From: Cryptomeria japonica
Lineage: Eukaryota; Streptophyta; Pinopsida; Cupressales; Cupressaceae
Length of the DNA: 64,000 bases
Reading direction: 5' to 3'
NCBI RefSeq assembly: GCF_030272615.1
Contig: NC_081411.1
Location: 836,182,136-836,246,135, forward strand
The position numbers and the translations under genes are program-made. Under the pieces are notes generated by a model that did no database searches, was not told the origin of the DNA, and worked only from the letters and a program-made list of their open reading frames with translations. The stretch's first letter is position 1; each line of letters starts with the position of its first letter. Below, in pieces: positions 33,081 through 45,331 of this stretch.

Positions 33081-35150
33081 ATCTAATTAAATTTCAATAG
33101 ATTAAATTTCAGTTTAATTAATTCTTGCCAGTTTGTTTCGATTTTATATCCTACCCATATGCTAGTCACAAATGCTTTGTTTATTTATGACTTCCTAGCT
33201 AACTCCTCTCATTTCATTTTCACAATAATAGAACTTTCATTCCTTCTCCTCTCAATCTCATTATTTTTTCTTCCTTGGTTAACTCCTCTCAATTTCATTT
33301 CACAATAATAGAACTTTCATTTCTTCTCTTCTCAATCTCATTATTCTAACTATAAGATATAAAAATAATAAAACTTCAATTTAATCTAGTTAAATTTCAA
33401 TTTAATTAATTCCTATAAGTTTCTGATTCCATGTCCCACCCATATGCCAGTCACAAATGCTTCGTTTATTTATGACTTCCTAGCCAACTCCTCTTAATTT
33501 CAATTTCACAAGAATTGAACTTTCATTTCTTCTCCTCTCAATCTCATTATTCTCTAACTTCCTTCTAGTTAACTCTTCACAATTTCATTTCAGAATAATA
33601 GAACTTTTATTTCTTCTCATCTCAATCTCATTATTTTTAACTCCTCACAATTTCATTTCAGAATAATAGTACTTTTATTTCTTCTCATCTCAATCTCATT
33701 ATTTTGACATCCTTGGTTAGCTCCTCTCAATTTCATTTCACAATAATAGAACTTTCATTTCTTCTCCTCTCAATCTCATTATTTTGACTTCCTTGGTTAA
33801 CTCCTCTCAATTTAATTTCACAATAATAAACCTTTTATTTCTTCTCCTCTCAATCTCGTTATTTTGACTTCCTTGGTTAACTCCTCTCAATTTCATTTCA
33901 CAATAATAAACCTTTTATTTCTTCTCCTCTCAATCTCATTATTCTAATATCCTTGGTTAACTCCCCTCAATTTCATTTTCACAATAATAGAACTTTCATT
34001 TTTTTCACAATAATAGAATTTCATTTTTTCTCCTCTGAATCTCATTATTCTGACTTTCATTTCTCCTCCTCTCAATCTCATTATTCTAACTTCCTTGGTT
34101 AACTCCTCTCAATTTCATTTCACAATAATAAAAAATTCATTTCTTCTCCTCTTAATCTCATTATTCTAAGATCCTTAATTAACTCCCATCAATTTCATTT
34201 TCACAATAATACAACTTTCATTTCTTCTCCTCTTAATAAAATTATTCTGACTTCCTTAGATAAATTCCCTCAATTTCATTTTTACAATAATTTAGAACTT
34301 TCATTTCTTCTCCTTTCATTTTAAAATTATTCTGACTTCCTTAGATAAATCCTCTCAATTTCATTTTTACAATAATTTAGAACTTTTATTTCTTCTCCTC
34401 TCAATCTCATCTCATTATTTGGAGATCCCAGAGATCCTTGATTAACTCCCAATTTCATTTTTATTTTCACAATAATATAACTTTAATTTCTTCTCCTCTC
34501 AATCTCATTATTTTTATTTTGACATCCTTGATTAACTCCTCTCAATTTCATTTTTATTTTCACAATAAAAAAACTTTCATTTCTTTAAACTTTATTTCTT
34601 TCCCTCTCAATCTTACTTTTATTTTCACAATAAAAAAAACTTTCATTTCTTTCCCTCTCAATCTCACTATAAAAAACTCCCTGGAAAATTTCAATTTAAT
34701 AGAACTTTCGTTATCTTCCCTCTCAATTGAACTTAACTTCTTCCTTGGTTAACTCCTTCCAATTTTATTTTCCAATTTTATTTTCACAATAAAATAACTT
34801 TCATTTAACTTCCTTAATTAAAGATTCACCACAATAATAAAACATTGATTTACTTTATACTCATTTATCACAATAAATAAAATCTTCATTCATTTACTCT
34901 CATTTATCATTTCCATTTACTTTATACTCATTTATCACAATAAATAAAATCTTCATTTACTCTTATTTATCATTCCATTGCTCTTCTTTGATAAAGAATT
35001 AAAAGCATAACTTTCATTTCTTCTCCAAATAGAACTTTCATTTCTTCATTCACCACAATAATGTTTTAACATTGACTTACTTTATACTCATTTATCACAA
35101 TAAATAAAATCTTCATTCATTTACTATCATTTATCACTTCCCTTCACAAA
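33081..35150. repeat. 80-bp tandem repeat array
   Basis: The unit begins CTCCTCTCAATTTCATTTCA and ends CTTCCTTGGTTAA. Three exact-length copies lie at 33721-33800, 33801-33880 and 33881-33960, with imperfect copies from about 33190 to 34790. From 34830 to 35150 a related shorter unit with TTTATACTCATTTATCACAA recurs. The array was present before the LINE inserted, since copies lie on both sides. The 104-codon frame at 34438-34752 is repeat sequence, not a gene. Confidence 0.88.
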
Positions 35151-35537
35151 ATAAGATCATAAAATGATACTCTTCTATAAGAGATGTGTGACATCTACTT
35201 TCACCAAAAAAAATCTTATTTTATTAGGAAACATAAGATTTGCAAATGACATAAACCATGTTAAAGAGAATTTGAGATGCTAAACATTTCATAAACTTTG
35301 TGATGTTTCATACCATTTATGACAACAAAAACACATACAAATTAACACAAAAATCACAAAAGGTTCTGATCAAAATTACTCAAAACCTCTTGAAAATGCA
35401 TAATAAAATTAAGTCTTGATGAAGTCTCATAAAAACAAACATGAGGTCCTATACTACAAAAACTACTATAGAGCACACCAAAAACTAATGGCCCAAACAT
35501 TGTGGACTACAAAACTAATCCAATTGAGAAGGCCAAT
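35151..35537. other. 3' flank of the small two-exon gene
   Basis: AT-rich, non-repetitive as far as I can see. It should hold the 3' untranslated part of the minus-strand gene that ends at 35538. No other content recognised. Confidence 0.45.
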
Positions 35538-36004
35538 TCAGCGCTTAACGCCCTGAATATTTCGACCCTCGGCCTGGCCACGGGGTATGCCGGTTGCCGA
35601 CAGAGTTCTCGACTTGGGATGCGATGGCACAACCGGTCCCTCGACCGCAATGACGCCATCTTTCTCGGTCGGCACGGTGGGAGGTTTTGTCCCTCTCATC
35701 AATTTTTTCATTTCCGACGTCAAGGGTTCGAGCTTCGACGCGAACGGCTCCTGGCTGAACAACAGCCATCCCACGCCTACATATAGCCCAAACCCATATA
35801 AGATTCTTATTAAAAAGGTGAAAACAAACTGAAACTTAGCAAAAGCAATAGATAATAAAGATGGTACGTTATATATAGAGAGAGTGAGAAACCTGCAACG
35901 CCAAGGGTGGAAAGGAAAGCAATGGTGATTGTTCTTCTGGGGATTCGGGGTGGCCATGAATACGTTCCCCTGCCGTAAGGGTCTTTGTAGAATGTTTCAC
36001 CCAT
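35538..36004 (-). CDS. Small two-exon gene, 116-residue single-span membrane protein
   Basis: Exon 1 is 36004-35893 and starts with ATG (MGETFYKDPYGRGTYSW). The intron is 35892-35777 (116 bases) with GT at its start and TAG at its end. Exon 2 is 35776-35538 and ends in TGA. The joined length of 351 bases is an exact multiple of three. Residues 26-43 (ITIAFLSTLGVAGVGWLL) make a hydrophobic span that crosses the splice point, preceded by basic residues (PRIPRRT). The rest is polar, rich in Pro, Lys and Ser, and ends IQGVKR. GC content in exon 2 is far above the surrounding DNA, as expected of a real gene. I do not recognise the family; a mitochondrial or plastid small membrane protein is possible but not shown. 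Alternative: the unspliced frame 35957-35538, which I think is an artefact. Confidence 0.7.
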
Positions 36005-36869
36005 ACTCAGCGTGTATGTTTATTCTGCCTTTTGCAGTTTTGTATCATAGATTTCTTCAGTGTCTTACCGAGCTTTCTTGACTTTGCAAAATTGTTTGTG
36101 ATAAGTTAAGCTGTGGAGGGAGAAGCATTTAAGAAATGGCAGTGGCAATGTTTTATGCAGCCACCACATCTGATAGGTGTACGTGTGAGCTTTCTGGAGA
36201 TACTCATGGGACTTAAGCCTTATATTCGGACACGTTCAGGACTCGGAATTTTTTGATGAGTTTTCTTGAGTTACTCATCTAAATCTAGTCTTGCTTATAA
36301 GAATTTTATAATCTTCTATTCTTAGGGGTTGATTTTGTTGATCTTCTTAGAATAAATTAGTATTTCGTTGATCTATATGTCAAAGGTATCAATTATTGAA
36401 TATAGTATCATAGGTCATTAGGAATCATCAATTCTTTTGACAAAGTATTCACAAGAACATTTAGTCATAAGTGCATACTCTTAATCTCAACGTAGTCTCA
36501 ATTACATTAGTTGGATCAACCTAGCACATCTTTGTTTTTCATGCATTCAATTTTTGTATATATCAATGATAAGGATAGACTTAAATTCAAGAAGCCAAAG
36601 GTCTTCTTTCTACTTATGACAAGTCCCTAAAGGTTATAGGACAATATCACTCTAGTCGGACTAGATTGTGTGGGTGACCTAATCCTAAATCTAGGCTACA
36701 AGTGTTGTTCTTTCCCAAGTAACAAAAATCTCAATATATTTGTCCTAGGATCTTGATCCCTCAATTTTCTATCATAACATATTAGTCACTAGAACAAGTC
36801 CAAGTCAAAATTAGACTTAAGTTCACTAGATAGATTTCTTTATTCCTTCTAAATTGTCTCATTTCCCTA
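36005..36869. other. Upstream region of the small gene and low-copy DNA
   Basis: 36005-36250 should contain the promoter and 5' leader of the small gene; a TATA-like GAATATAAGG on the minus strand lies about 215 bases before the ATG. From 36250 to 36869 the DNA is AT-rich and I see no repeat or gene. Confidence 0.45.
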
Positions 36870-38732
36870 TGTTAGTTTGCCTAGATGTTGATATTTTATT
36901 ATTAACTTAGCTTATATCAAATATATAGGTTTCATTTAATTAAGGGTAGATATTAGATTTTTTTATATATGACGCGTGATTCAAAAGATTGGATCAAAGT
37001 TTTCTAGACCATTGGGGTCAAGGTGATTTATGTTCATTAGAGGTTTGTTGTAATAGAAATAAAGATTATTTTAGGTTAATAACATTCAAGGTTGTGCTTA
37101 TTTTTAACCATATTCAAAAGATTCTTTAAAAAAAAAAAAAAAAAACTCTAATATTTAACCTTAATATTTATCCTTGGCTTAATATTGAACCCAATATGAC
37201 AAATATTCTTTTTGATTACTCATAGATTTATTATACATTAATAGAATTTACAAAAATATAAAAGGAAACATTTTCAAAGATTTGAATTAATAATGGATTT
37301 TACAATGCTATCCCTACTATATGATAGTGATAATAGTTGGACTTGTAGCAAATAAAAATCTATAGCAATAAACATAATGGCATGTGACAACAAAAATAAT
37401 AAAAATAAAGTATTACAAACCCTTACAAAGCCTTTCAATCATTTATGTACTCTTTACGCCATAGTTAGTGGTATGCAATATGCTCTCAAAGTCACCTAAA
37501 GTTTCCTTGTTAGGTCAAAGGGTTTTCATTCTCTAACTTGAAAAACTATATAGGATTTCTATCCTCTAGGTTTTTTTAAAATTAAAGGTTTTTCCTTAGA
37601 TTGACACTCTACACAATACATATTTTAACCAATATTTTTGAGGGTTTTTGGATGTAAACAATCAACAAAATTATACCTATTAGTCAAACCTAAAAATAAC
37701 AAAATTTTTTGTGGTCCAAATAGAGTTCTCATAAAAAAACACTAAGAAATTGTGATGGCCCAAGGGTCATAGCTCCAACCAACACATTCAATGAAACATG
37801 GATGTTCACCACCATGGAGATTGCTTGTACAATTAAATTTTTCATATTAAGTATTGTAGCTCTATACTTAGGTAGGAAAATCCTCCTTCAAAGGCATGCT
37901 TCAAGAAAATGGGTCATCAAAAGGAATGTAGAATGAAAATTTGATCTTGCCACATGAAATTACTGAAGAGGGGACATTACAAGTCCACCATCACCAATAT
38001 TTATTGTCCTCAAGTAAATTAAATTGGAGTGCTCCAACATGTATAGTGCTTCCCATATGGAATCTTCAATAGGTAAGTGCCTCTAGTGAACTAAGAATTC
38101 TATGATTACTCCTCCTCAAACGTCTAGTTGTTTACACGTGGAATATTTAGTAGGTAGGTTTATCACGTGAATTAATTATTGGGTAAAAATACAAAGTTGT
38201 GTCACATTTTAGGCCAACTAAATTTATTTGGGTGAAAGGGTTTTGAGTGAGACATTTTCATTTGAGAAGGTTCCGAATGAAACCAAGTGGCATATGTGTG
38301 GTACCTACATGCCATTATATAAAAGAAAGTTAATGTAGTGGAAAAAATTTCTACACTAACCTTGACAAAGGGGTTCTGTAAAACTTTTAAGATATTTACA
38401 ATGGTTACAAAAAACTTAATAAAAATAAACATAAATATGATGCATACCACAGCACAATGTTTTATGGGAGAAAAAAACTTTCTGCATAGAAAACCCACAC
38501 TCCAAAAATTGCTCAATGTATTACTTAGAAATACAAAATACATTACACTATACTTGTAGAGCAACCTTCTCATAGAAGTATCACCAATGAAGATCCACTG
38601 GCAACTCAACAACTATTACTCTCAAAATACATTATAATTCATAGATGTAATACAATTCGCACATAAAATAGGGTTGCCTTCTAGAGAAAGAAAATAAGAC
38701 ATAATATTCACTATTAGAATTATGACCTAATG
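36870..38732 (-). repeat. Cop-D 3' LTR
   Basis: About 1.86 kb, starting TGTTAGTTTGCC on the plus strand. It matches 61280-62512 over its left two thirds and 59819-61279 over its right three quarters. It directly follows the end of the Cop-D RNase H region in the minus direction. A GGGTTTTCTATGCAGAAAG block near 38480 is the counterpart of the GGTTTTCC block in other Copia LTRs. The 136-codon frame 38202-38612 recurs in the right copies but is LTR sequence. An A-run at 37122-37144 is a simple repeat. Confidence 0.75.
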
Positions 38733-38975
38733 ATAAATGGTCAAGATTTACAATGATAAATTATTATTAAATATGTTTTTCAAGGGTGTTTGCCTTGAAT
38801 CCTTATTGGGCACACAACCCCTAGACCTCATTAGGGGTGTACCCCCTTCAACTCCCCAGACTTATTTATTAGCAATAACCTTTAACAATGCAAGATTGAG
38901 ACACCAATTTTATAACGAATTTCCCACTTGCTGAAAAAATCACAAGAGCAATGGGAGGGGTACCTACTTCATGTT
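38733..38975. other. Cop-D 3' untranslated part
   Basis: Short region between the end of pol and the 3' LTR. A purine run (GTTGAAGGGGG on the minus strand, near 38845) could be the polypurine tract. Nothing else seen. Confidence 0.5.
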
Positions 38976-39322
38976 TTAATTTCTAGGGGTTGAGAGGCCC
39001 ATACACTCTGAACACCATTTGAATTTATTTGTTCTCATAACCTTAGTTGAATAATCTATAACATTCATCAAAGCCTCTACCTTAACCAACTTTACCTTGC
39101 CATTGCCGACCATATCTGTGAAAAAATGATACTAAACATATGTGCTTGGTCCTAACATGAATTTTTAAGCCGATAGCTTATTTGCAAGAATGAATAACTA
39201 CCATTTACTCAAGTTCAATAATGGATAAATAAATTACAAGCTATGTCTTACTCAAACAACTAATTGCACCACCAAATAATTTAAACAAATAAAGCACTAA
39301 TGCATTTTTTTATATCAACATC
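38976..39322 (-). pseudogene. Cop-D RNase H, C-terminal end
   Basis: It continues the RNase H frame interrupted by Cop-B at the TSD. In shifted frames one can read LFGGAISCLSK, then the end DYSTKVMRTNKFKWCSECMG LSTPRN with a stop at 38976-38978, the usual end of such Copia polyproteins. Several stops and frameshifts. The first part of RNase H is at 47422-47617. Confidence 0.7.
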
Positions 39323-39802
39323 TGTTGGATTTTGCCAAGATCAAGGGCACAATGAAAAGCATAAAAGAGACAATAGAATGACAAGAATAAACTGTATTCT
39401 CATCAATATAAAAATGATCAACTGGATTAACCAATACAATGAATAGAGGCCTGCATATATAGGCAAGGCCATATGGATGCATGAGCACACAAATATGACA
39501 AGTGGCTCAATGAGAAACAAGGGTAGGTAGGAAATAGGTGTGGGTAGGTAGGAGAAATAATATAATATTCCACATGAGGTGGATCACCCACCGAAGGTGG
39601 AATTATCACTCCACAATAAGTGGATATGATAGTGTAATAACAAGATCAACACCATAAGAGGTGGAATTTCTCTTACACACACTATCCCAATGTGACACAA
39701 ACACCCAAGTGTCTCATATCCAAACTACTATGAAATGCATTATCCTAAGTAAACTTAAGTAAGTGTAATAATATCCATGATGAATAATTATTTACACCAA
39801 CA
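39323..39802 (-). repeat. Cop-B 3' LTR
   Basis: It runs from TGTTGGATTTTG to TTTACACCAACA. It has an extra GGTAGGAAATAGGTGTGGGTA-type duplication (about 39522-39552) against the right copy. A C-run (CACCCCCCCTT) right after it is the polypurine tract on the minus strand. Confidence 0.93.
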
Positions 39803-40129
39803 CCCCCCCTTAAGTGCAACTTAGGGGAATGCACTTAAGTCTACAATGCAACTAAGCAATGCAAGATGGGTCCCGGCTACGAGGCCATGATAGGTGCCCA
39901 TGTACAACATGCAAATGCAAGCAAACCAATGCAATGCAATCTCTCACAAACGGAGAAAGGGAGAAAACCCAGTGGGAAAAAAAACTCCCCCCCAAAAGAG
40001 AGATGAATGTACAAAAGAATCTCAAGGAAGAAGGACAAAACCTCAAAGAGGAAAAAGTCCCCCCCATAAGAGAGGAAGGAGAAGTCAGCTGACCCCCCCT
40101 AATGACACATCCCGCACCCCCAAGAGAGC
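39803..40129 (-). promoter_or_regulatory. Cop-B 3' untranslated part with several polypurine runs
   Basis: On the minus strand AAGGGGGGGTG abuts the LTR. Further purine runs (GGGGGGGAG at 39985-39995, GGGGGGAC near 40060, GGGGGGTC near 40090) occur in the next 300 bases. The outermost is the likely primer site. Confidence 0.65.
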
Positions 40130-40852
40130 TCACAACTGCTGGAACTTACTCTCAGTGAAAGGTTTGGTGAATATGTCAGCAACCTGCTCTGCTGTGGGAC
40201 AATACTGCAAATCAATGACCTGCTCCTGGATGAGCTCTCGGATATAGTGCATATGAATCTCGATGTGTTTGGTCCGCTGGTGCTGGACCGGGTTCTTCGA
40301 GATGGCAATGGCACTCTGATTGTCACAATGTAGGACTGTCGGCCGTGGAGTAGTGAATCCAAACTCTGTGAGAATCTGCTGGAGCCAAATGGTCTTAGTC
40401 GCTGCGTTAACAGCGCCTCGATACTCAGCCTCAGTTGAAGAGAGAGCAATAGCATGTTGCTTCTTGCTCTGCCAACAAATGGGGCCCGAACCAAGGTGAA
40501 AACTGTAACCAGAAGTAGACTTACGATCGACTAGATCGCCAGCCCAATCGGAGTCTGTGTAACCAACCAAGCGAAGTCCTGTGCCTGCTGCATAGTGAAT
40601 CCCATAGTGATGTGTACCCTGGATGTAATGTAGAATGCGTTTGGCAGCTTTCCAATGAAGCTCATGTGGTTCCTGCATGAAGCGGGAAACCATGCCAATG
40701 GCAAATGAAATATCAGGGCGTGTATGAGTCAAGTAGATGAGACTGCCCACAAGCTGACGATACAAAGTGGCATCAACAAGTGGAGAAGAACACTGAGCCT
40801 CAAGCTTGACTCCTGAAAGAAAGGGAGTCGGGGCAGGCTTACAATCAGCCAT
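40130..40852 (-). pseudogene. Cop-B RT end and RNase H
   Basis: A 240-codon frame, part of the single Cop-B polyprotein frame. It opens with MADCKPAPTPFLSG, has LVGSLIYLTHTRPDISFAIG, then RNase H with YTDSDWAGDLVDRKSTSGY (Asp), LSSTEAEYRGAVNAA (Glu), LHCDNQSAIAISKNP (Asp) and QVADIFTKPFTESKFQQL at its end. All RNase H signature residues are visible. It is cut from RT by the stop at 40913-40915. It is well preserved and may simply be the tail of a recently silenced element. Confidence 0.9.
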
Positions 40853-40873
40853 ATGAAAGCGTGCAAGTAGATC

Positions 40874-43225
40874 AAGAGCATACTTGGGCTGCGATAGAGT
40901 AATCCCAGAAGGTGACTATGAAATCTCTATCCTGAGAAAGTAGTGCAAAAGACCCAAGTCAGTCATAGAAAATCTGTCATGCAAAGCAGATTTGACCCTG
41001 CTAATGATGGATGAAGTACTCCCTGTAATGATCAAGTCATCAACATAGAGCACAAGTATCAAGTGAGAGTCATCCTGTCTCAAAATGTAGACATTCGGAT
41101 CGGAATGACACCTGGTGAAACTGGCAGAGAGAAGAAAGGAATCCATCTTGGCATACCAAGCCCTGGGGGCCTGCTTAAGGCCATAGAGAGATTTCCTTAG
41201 TCTGCAAACCAAGGAAGTATCCTGGATGAAACCCTGTGGCTGCTCCATATAAATCTCCTCATCAAGATCACCATGAAGAAAGGCACTCTTCACATCCATC
41301 TGATGTACAGCCCAACCATGAGCTACAGCAATAGCAAGTGTTAAACGAATGGAGTTCATCTTAGCTACGGGTGCAAAGGTCTCAGTATAGTCAACACCTG
41401 CAACCTGCGAGAAACCTTTTGCAACAAGCCAAGCCTTATACTTATCCACACTACCATCCACTGCGAACTTGGTCTGATAGATCCACTTACATCGAACCAT
41501 CTTTCTCCCCTTAGGGAGATGGACTAGATCCCATGTGTTGTTCCTCATCAAGGAACTATACTCTTCCTCCATAGCTTGGTCCCACTCAGGAACCCCTGAT
41601 GCTTCCCTAAATGTCTGTGGATCGGAAGCGGTAGCAATAAATGCATGTGGAAGATCCTGATGTTGTGATCGAGTTCTCCGTGTATCTGAAGGATCCCCAA
41701 CAAGAGAACCCGCGGACTCAAGCGTCTGTCGAGCCCAACGAGGTCTAGGTGGAGGTGGAGAACGAGGCACCTCAACTGCAAGTGGACCCTGCGGAGGTGT
41801 AACCCTGCGAGTTGGAGTTGAGGGAGTCTCATCATCTGAATCACTAACATCACTATCCACAATGGAGGAAGGTGGAGGAGGTAGAGAGGCTAAGCTAGGA
41901 GAGCTTTCCTCAAAGTGAACACTCCTCTCAATGAATACCTCATGTGTCTCTGGATCCATCAATCTGTATGCCTTAACACCCTCAGGATATCCAACAAATA
42001 TGCAAGGCTGACTCTGTGGTTCCAATGCCTTGCGTTTCTGTGGAGGTATAAGAGCATACTTGGGCTGCGATAGAGTAATCCCGGAAGGTGACTGTGAAAT
42101 CTCTATCCTAAGAAAGTAGTGCAAAAGACCCAAGTCAGTCATAGAAAATCTGTCATGCAAAGCAGATTTGACCCTGCTAATGATGGATGAAGTACTCCCT
42201 GTAATGATCAAGTCATCAACATAGAGCACAAGTATCAAGTGAGAGTCATCCTGTCTCAAAATGTAGACATTCGGATCGGAATGACACCTGGTGAAACCGG
42301 CAGAGAGAAGAAAGGAATCCATCTTGGCATACCAAGCCCTGGGGGCCTGCTTAAGGCCATAGAGAGATTTCCTTAGTCTGCAAACCAAGGAAGTATCCTG
42401 GATGAAACCCTGTGGCTGCTCCATATAAATCTCCTCATCAAGATCACCATGAAGAAAGGCACTCTTCACATCCATCTAATGTACAGCCCAACCATGAGCT
42501 GCAGCAATAGCAAGTGTCAAATGAATGGAGTTCATCTTAGCTACGGGTGCAAAGGTCTCAGTATAGTCAACACCTGCAACCTGCGAGAAACCTTTTGCAA
42601 TAAGCCGAGCCTTATACTTATCCACACTACCATCCGCTGCGAACTTGGTCCGATAGATCCACTTACATCGAACCATCTTTCTCCCCTTAGGGAGATGGAC
42701 TAGATCCCATGTGTTGTTCCTCATCAAGGAACTATACTCTTCCTCCATAGCTTGGTCTCACTCAGGAACCCCTGATGCTTCCCTAAATGTCTGTGGATCG
42801 GAAGCGGTAGCAATAAATGCATGTGGAAGATCCTGATGTTGTGATCGAGTTCTCCATGTATCCGAAGGATCCCCAACAAGAGAACCCGCGGACTCAAGTG
42901 TCTGTCGAGCCCAACGAGGTCTAGGTGGAGGTGGAGAATGAGGCACCTCAACTGCAAGTGGACCCTGCGGAGGTGTAACCCTGCGAGTTGGAGTTGAGGG
43001 AGTCTCATCATCTGAATCACTAACATCACTATCCACAATGGAGGAAGGTGGAGGAGGTAGAGAGGCTAAGCTAGGAGAGCTTTTCTCAAAGTGAACACTC
43101 CTCTCAATGAATACCTCATGTGTCTCTGGATCCATCAATCTGTATGCCTTAACACCCTCAAGATATCCAACAAATATGCAAGGCCGACTCTGTGGTTCCA
43201 ATGCCTTGCGTTTCTGTGGAGGTAT
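40874..43225 (-). repeat. In-frame tandem duplication of 1176 bp in Cop-B pol
   Basis: Copy A is 40874-42049 and copy B is 42050-43225. Both begin AAGAGCATACTTGGGCTGCG and end TTCTGTGGAGGTAT, with a period of 1176 bases, exactly 392 codons. The copies cover the integrase C-terminus, the linker and the first two thirds of RT. They differ by few substitutions. Because the period is a multiple of three, the frame 42475-40916 runs from RT of copy B into integrase of copy A and RT again. Confidence 0.95.
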
Positions 43226-43459
43226 GCGAGCCCATGCTGGACACCCAAAGACTCTGAAATGTCTCACAATCGGTTTCCTACCAGCCCAAGCTTCAAAAGG
43301 AGTAATACCTTGTAAAGCTTTGTGAGGAACCCGATTCTGGATGTGTGTGGCACAACTGATAGCCTCTGCCCAAAAGGCGGGATCAAGAGAACGTGCATGA
43401 ATCATATAGCTAGCCATTTCTTTGAGAGTTTGATTCTTGCGTTCTGCAACCCCGTTCTG
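40916..43459 (-). pseudogene. Cop-B integrase C-terminus and RT, duplicated
   Basis: From 43459 the integrase continues (NGVAERKNQTL with the catalytic Glu, FWAEAISCATHIQNRVP, GRKPIVRHFRVFGCPAWA). The linker is Pro/Ser-rich. RT starts MEEEYSSLMRNNTWDLV and has [39 protein letters not shown] and LVLYVDDLIITGST. Then IPPQKRKALEPQS begins the second copy of the integrase end, and a second RT follows. Stops: 43457 (TAG), 42755 area (TGA where copy A has Trp), 42473 (TAG where copy A has Gln), 40913 (TAG where copy B has Gln). So the two RT copies have different lesions. Confidence 0.9.
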
Positions 43460-45331
43460 CTATGGAGTGTATGCAACAGAATGCTGAAGATCAATCCCCT
43501 CAATTGTACAAAAATCCTCAAGTCTCTTGTTCACATATTCCCTGCCATTATCTGTACGAAGAATCTTGACCACTTTCCCTGATTGCTTCTCCACACGAGT
43601 CTTGAAGTCCTGAAATCTGTCAAATACTTCACTCTTATGAATGAGAAAGTAGACCCAAGTGAAGCGGGAGTAGTCATCAATGAAGGTAAGAACATAGCGG
43701 GCCTTACTAAATGAAGGTGCTGGAAATGGACCTGCTACATCACTGTGAACAAGTTGAAGAACTTCCAAAGCTCTCCAAGTTTTCTCTTTATCAAATTTCT
43801 CTTCGGGATGCTTGCCCATGGAACATCCTGAACATACACCCTCTGAAAAGCTGATTCGAGGAAGACCAGTGACCATGTCTTTAGTGCTAAGCTGCTGAAG
43901 ATAGAGGTAGTTGAGGTGACCAAACCACTCATGCCATAGCTTACTTTCTGAATTTGAATGAGTAAGCAAGGCCCTAGAAGGTGAACTTGGCACAAAGTGG
44001 GAAAATGAATAAAGCCTTGAGTTGTCATTGACTTGTCCCACTGCTACCAAGGCATCATCATCAGGTTCCTTTACCACAACTGAATCTGGTGTAAACTCAA
44101 CCTTTTTCCCATTCCCATAGTGAGTGATTTGGTAGATGGAGAGAAGGTTTGTAGACAAGTTAGGAACATAGAGAACATTCTCAAATGTTCCATCATCCAT
44201 GTCAACTGAGCCTTTCCCTTCAACCTCTACTTGTGTATCATCACCTATGTAAATGTGAGGTACCCTTGATGGCTCTAATGAAGAAAACTGCTCCTTTGTA
44301 GAACCCATGTGATATGAGGCACCCGAGTCAAGTATCCATTGCTGTGAAGAACCTGTTGTAGCTACAAATGCTTTCCCTTTTCCCTTAGACTGTGAGGAAG
44401 AAGAAGAAGATGAATCCTTCTTTGTGTAGGCTGATGGCAAGTTGATGTTGTTTTTCTTGAGAAGATTGGTTAACTCATCAACTTGCTTTGCGTGGCATCG
44501 ATGCTCATCATGACCATACTTTTTGCAATATGCACAAGTTGGTTTATCCTTCTTAGGTGGTGTCCCCTTCTTGGAAGAGGATTGAAGATTGCCTTGTGAT
44601 GGAGAGGATGATTGTCCCTTTTCCTGTTGTGGTTGAGACTTGGATTGCTTCTTCTTCTTGTTGGAATTTTTGCCTTGACTTCCTTGATTTCCTTGATTTG
44701 CTACCAAAGCCTTGGACTTTGAAGACTTGAGAAACCCCATGTTCAACAACTTGGATTGTTCCAATATCAACATTTCTGTGAAAGCTTCAAAAGAAGGCAT
44801 AACATAAGAACTCCCCACTGTCAAACGATGAGTTTGGAAGCTAGATACAAATGCTGCATATTCTGGTGCAAGCTTGTCCAACAAGTTGAATATCAATTGA
44901 GCATCCTTTTTGTCTATTCCACAATCCTTTAGCTTTGCTCTTAGCTCATTTGCTTTGGTTACATAATCTTGGATTGTATCAAAATTCTTGGGATCTAAGT
45001 TGGTGAGCTCATTATCAATCTGATAGCCTCTGATTTCATCAACTTGTCCATACAATTTTTGAAACATATCCCAAGCCTCTTTAATTGTTTTACACTTCTC
45101 AATGTGGAAAATGAGGTCATCTGATACATACTTGCGTAATGTTCCAAGAGCCATGCAATTCTTAGTGAGCCATTCTAATTGAGCATTAGGATTAGCCTTA
45201 GGATCAGGTGGTGCTGCTATTGTTCCATCTATGTAGTGTGTGAGACCCTTTTCCATTAGTTTACTCCATACTTTAATTTTCCATGATGCATAATTATGTG
45301 GAGTTAATGGTGGAAACTTATTAGGACTCAT
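43460..45331 (-). pseudogene. Cop-B gag, protease and integrase N-terminus
   Basis: The longest clean frame of the element. It starts at the ATG at 45331 (MSPNKFPPLTPHNYASWKI); the frame is open a little further up without another ATG. Gag residues 1-260 include YVSDDLIFHIEKCKTIKEAW. The knuckle CAYCKKYGHDEHRC is near residue 285. The protease has ILDSGASYHM. The pre-integrase zinc region has LWHEWFGHLN and CSGCSMGKH. The core shows Asp in LVHSDVAGPF and Asp in LRTDNGREYVN. It stops at 43457-43459, one codon before NGVAER, where Gln is usual. All enzyme signature residues up to there are intact. Confidence 0.92.

Noticed and set aside
34438-34752. 104-codon frame
   Set aside because: It is a translation of the 80-bp tandem repeat.
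35538-35957. 139-codon frame as a single-exon gene
   Set aside because: The first third is intron sequence and the start is internal. The spliced model starting at 36004 explains exon composition, splice signals and an uninterrupted membrane span.
38202-38612. 136-codon minus-strand frame also present at 60751-61161
   Set aside because: It lies wholly inside the Cop-D-type LTR. Conservation follows from LTR copies, and the protein has no recognisable domain.
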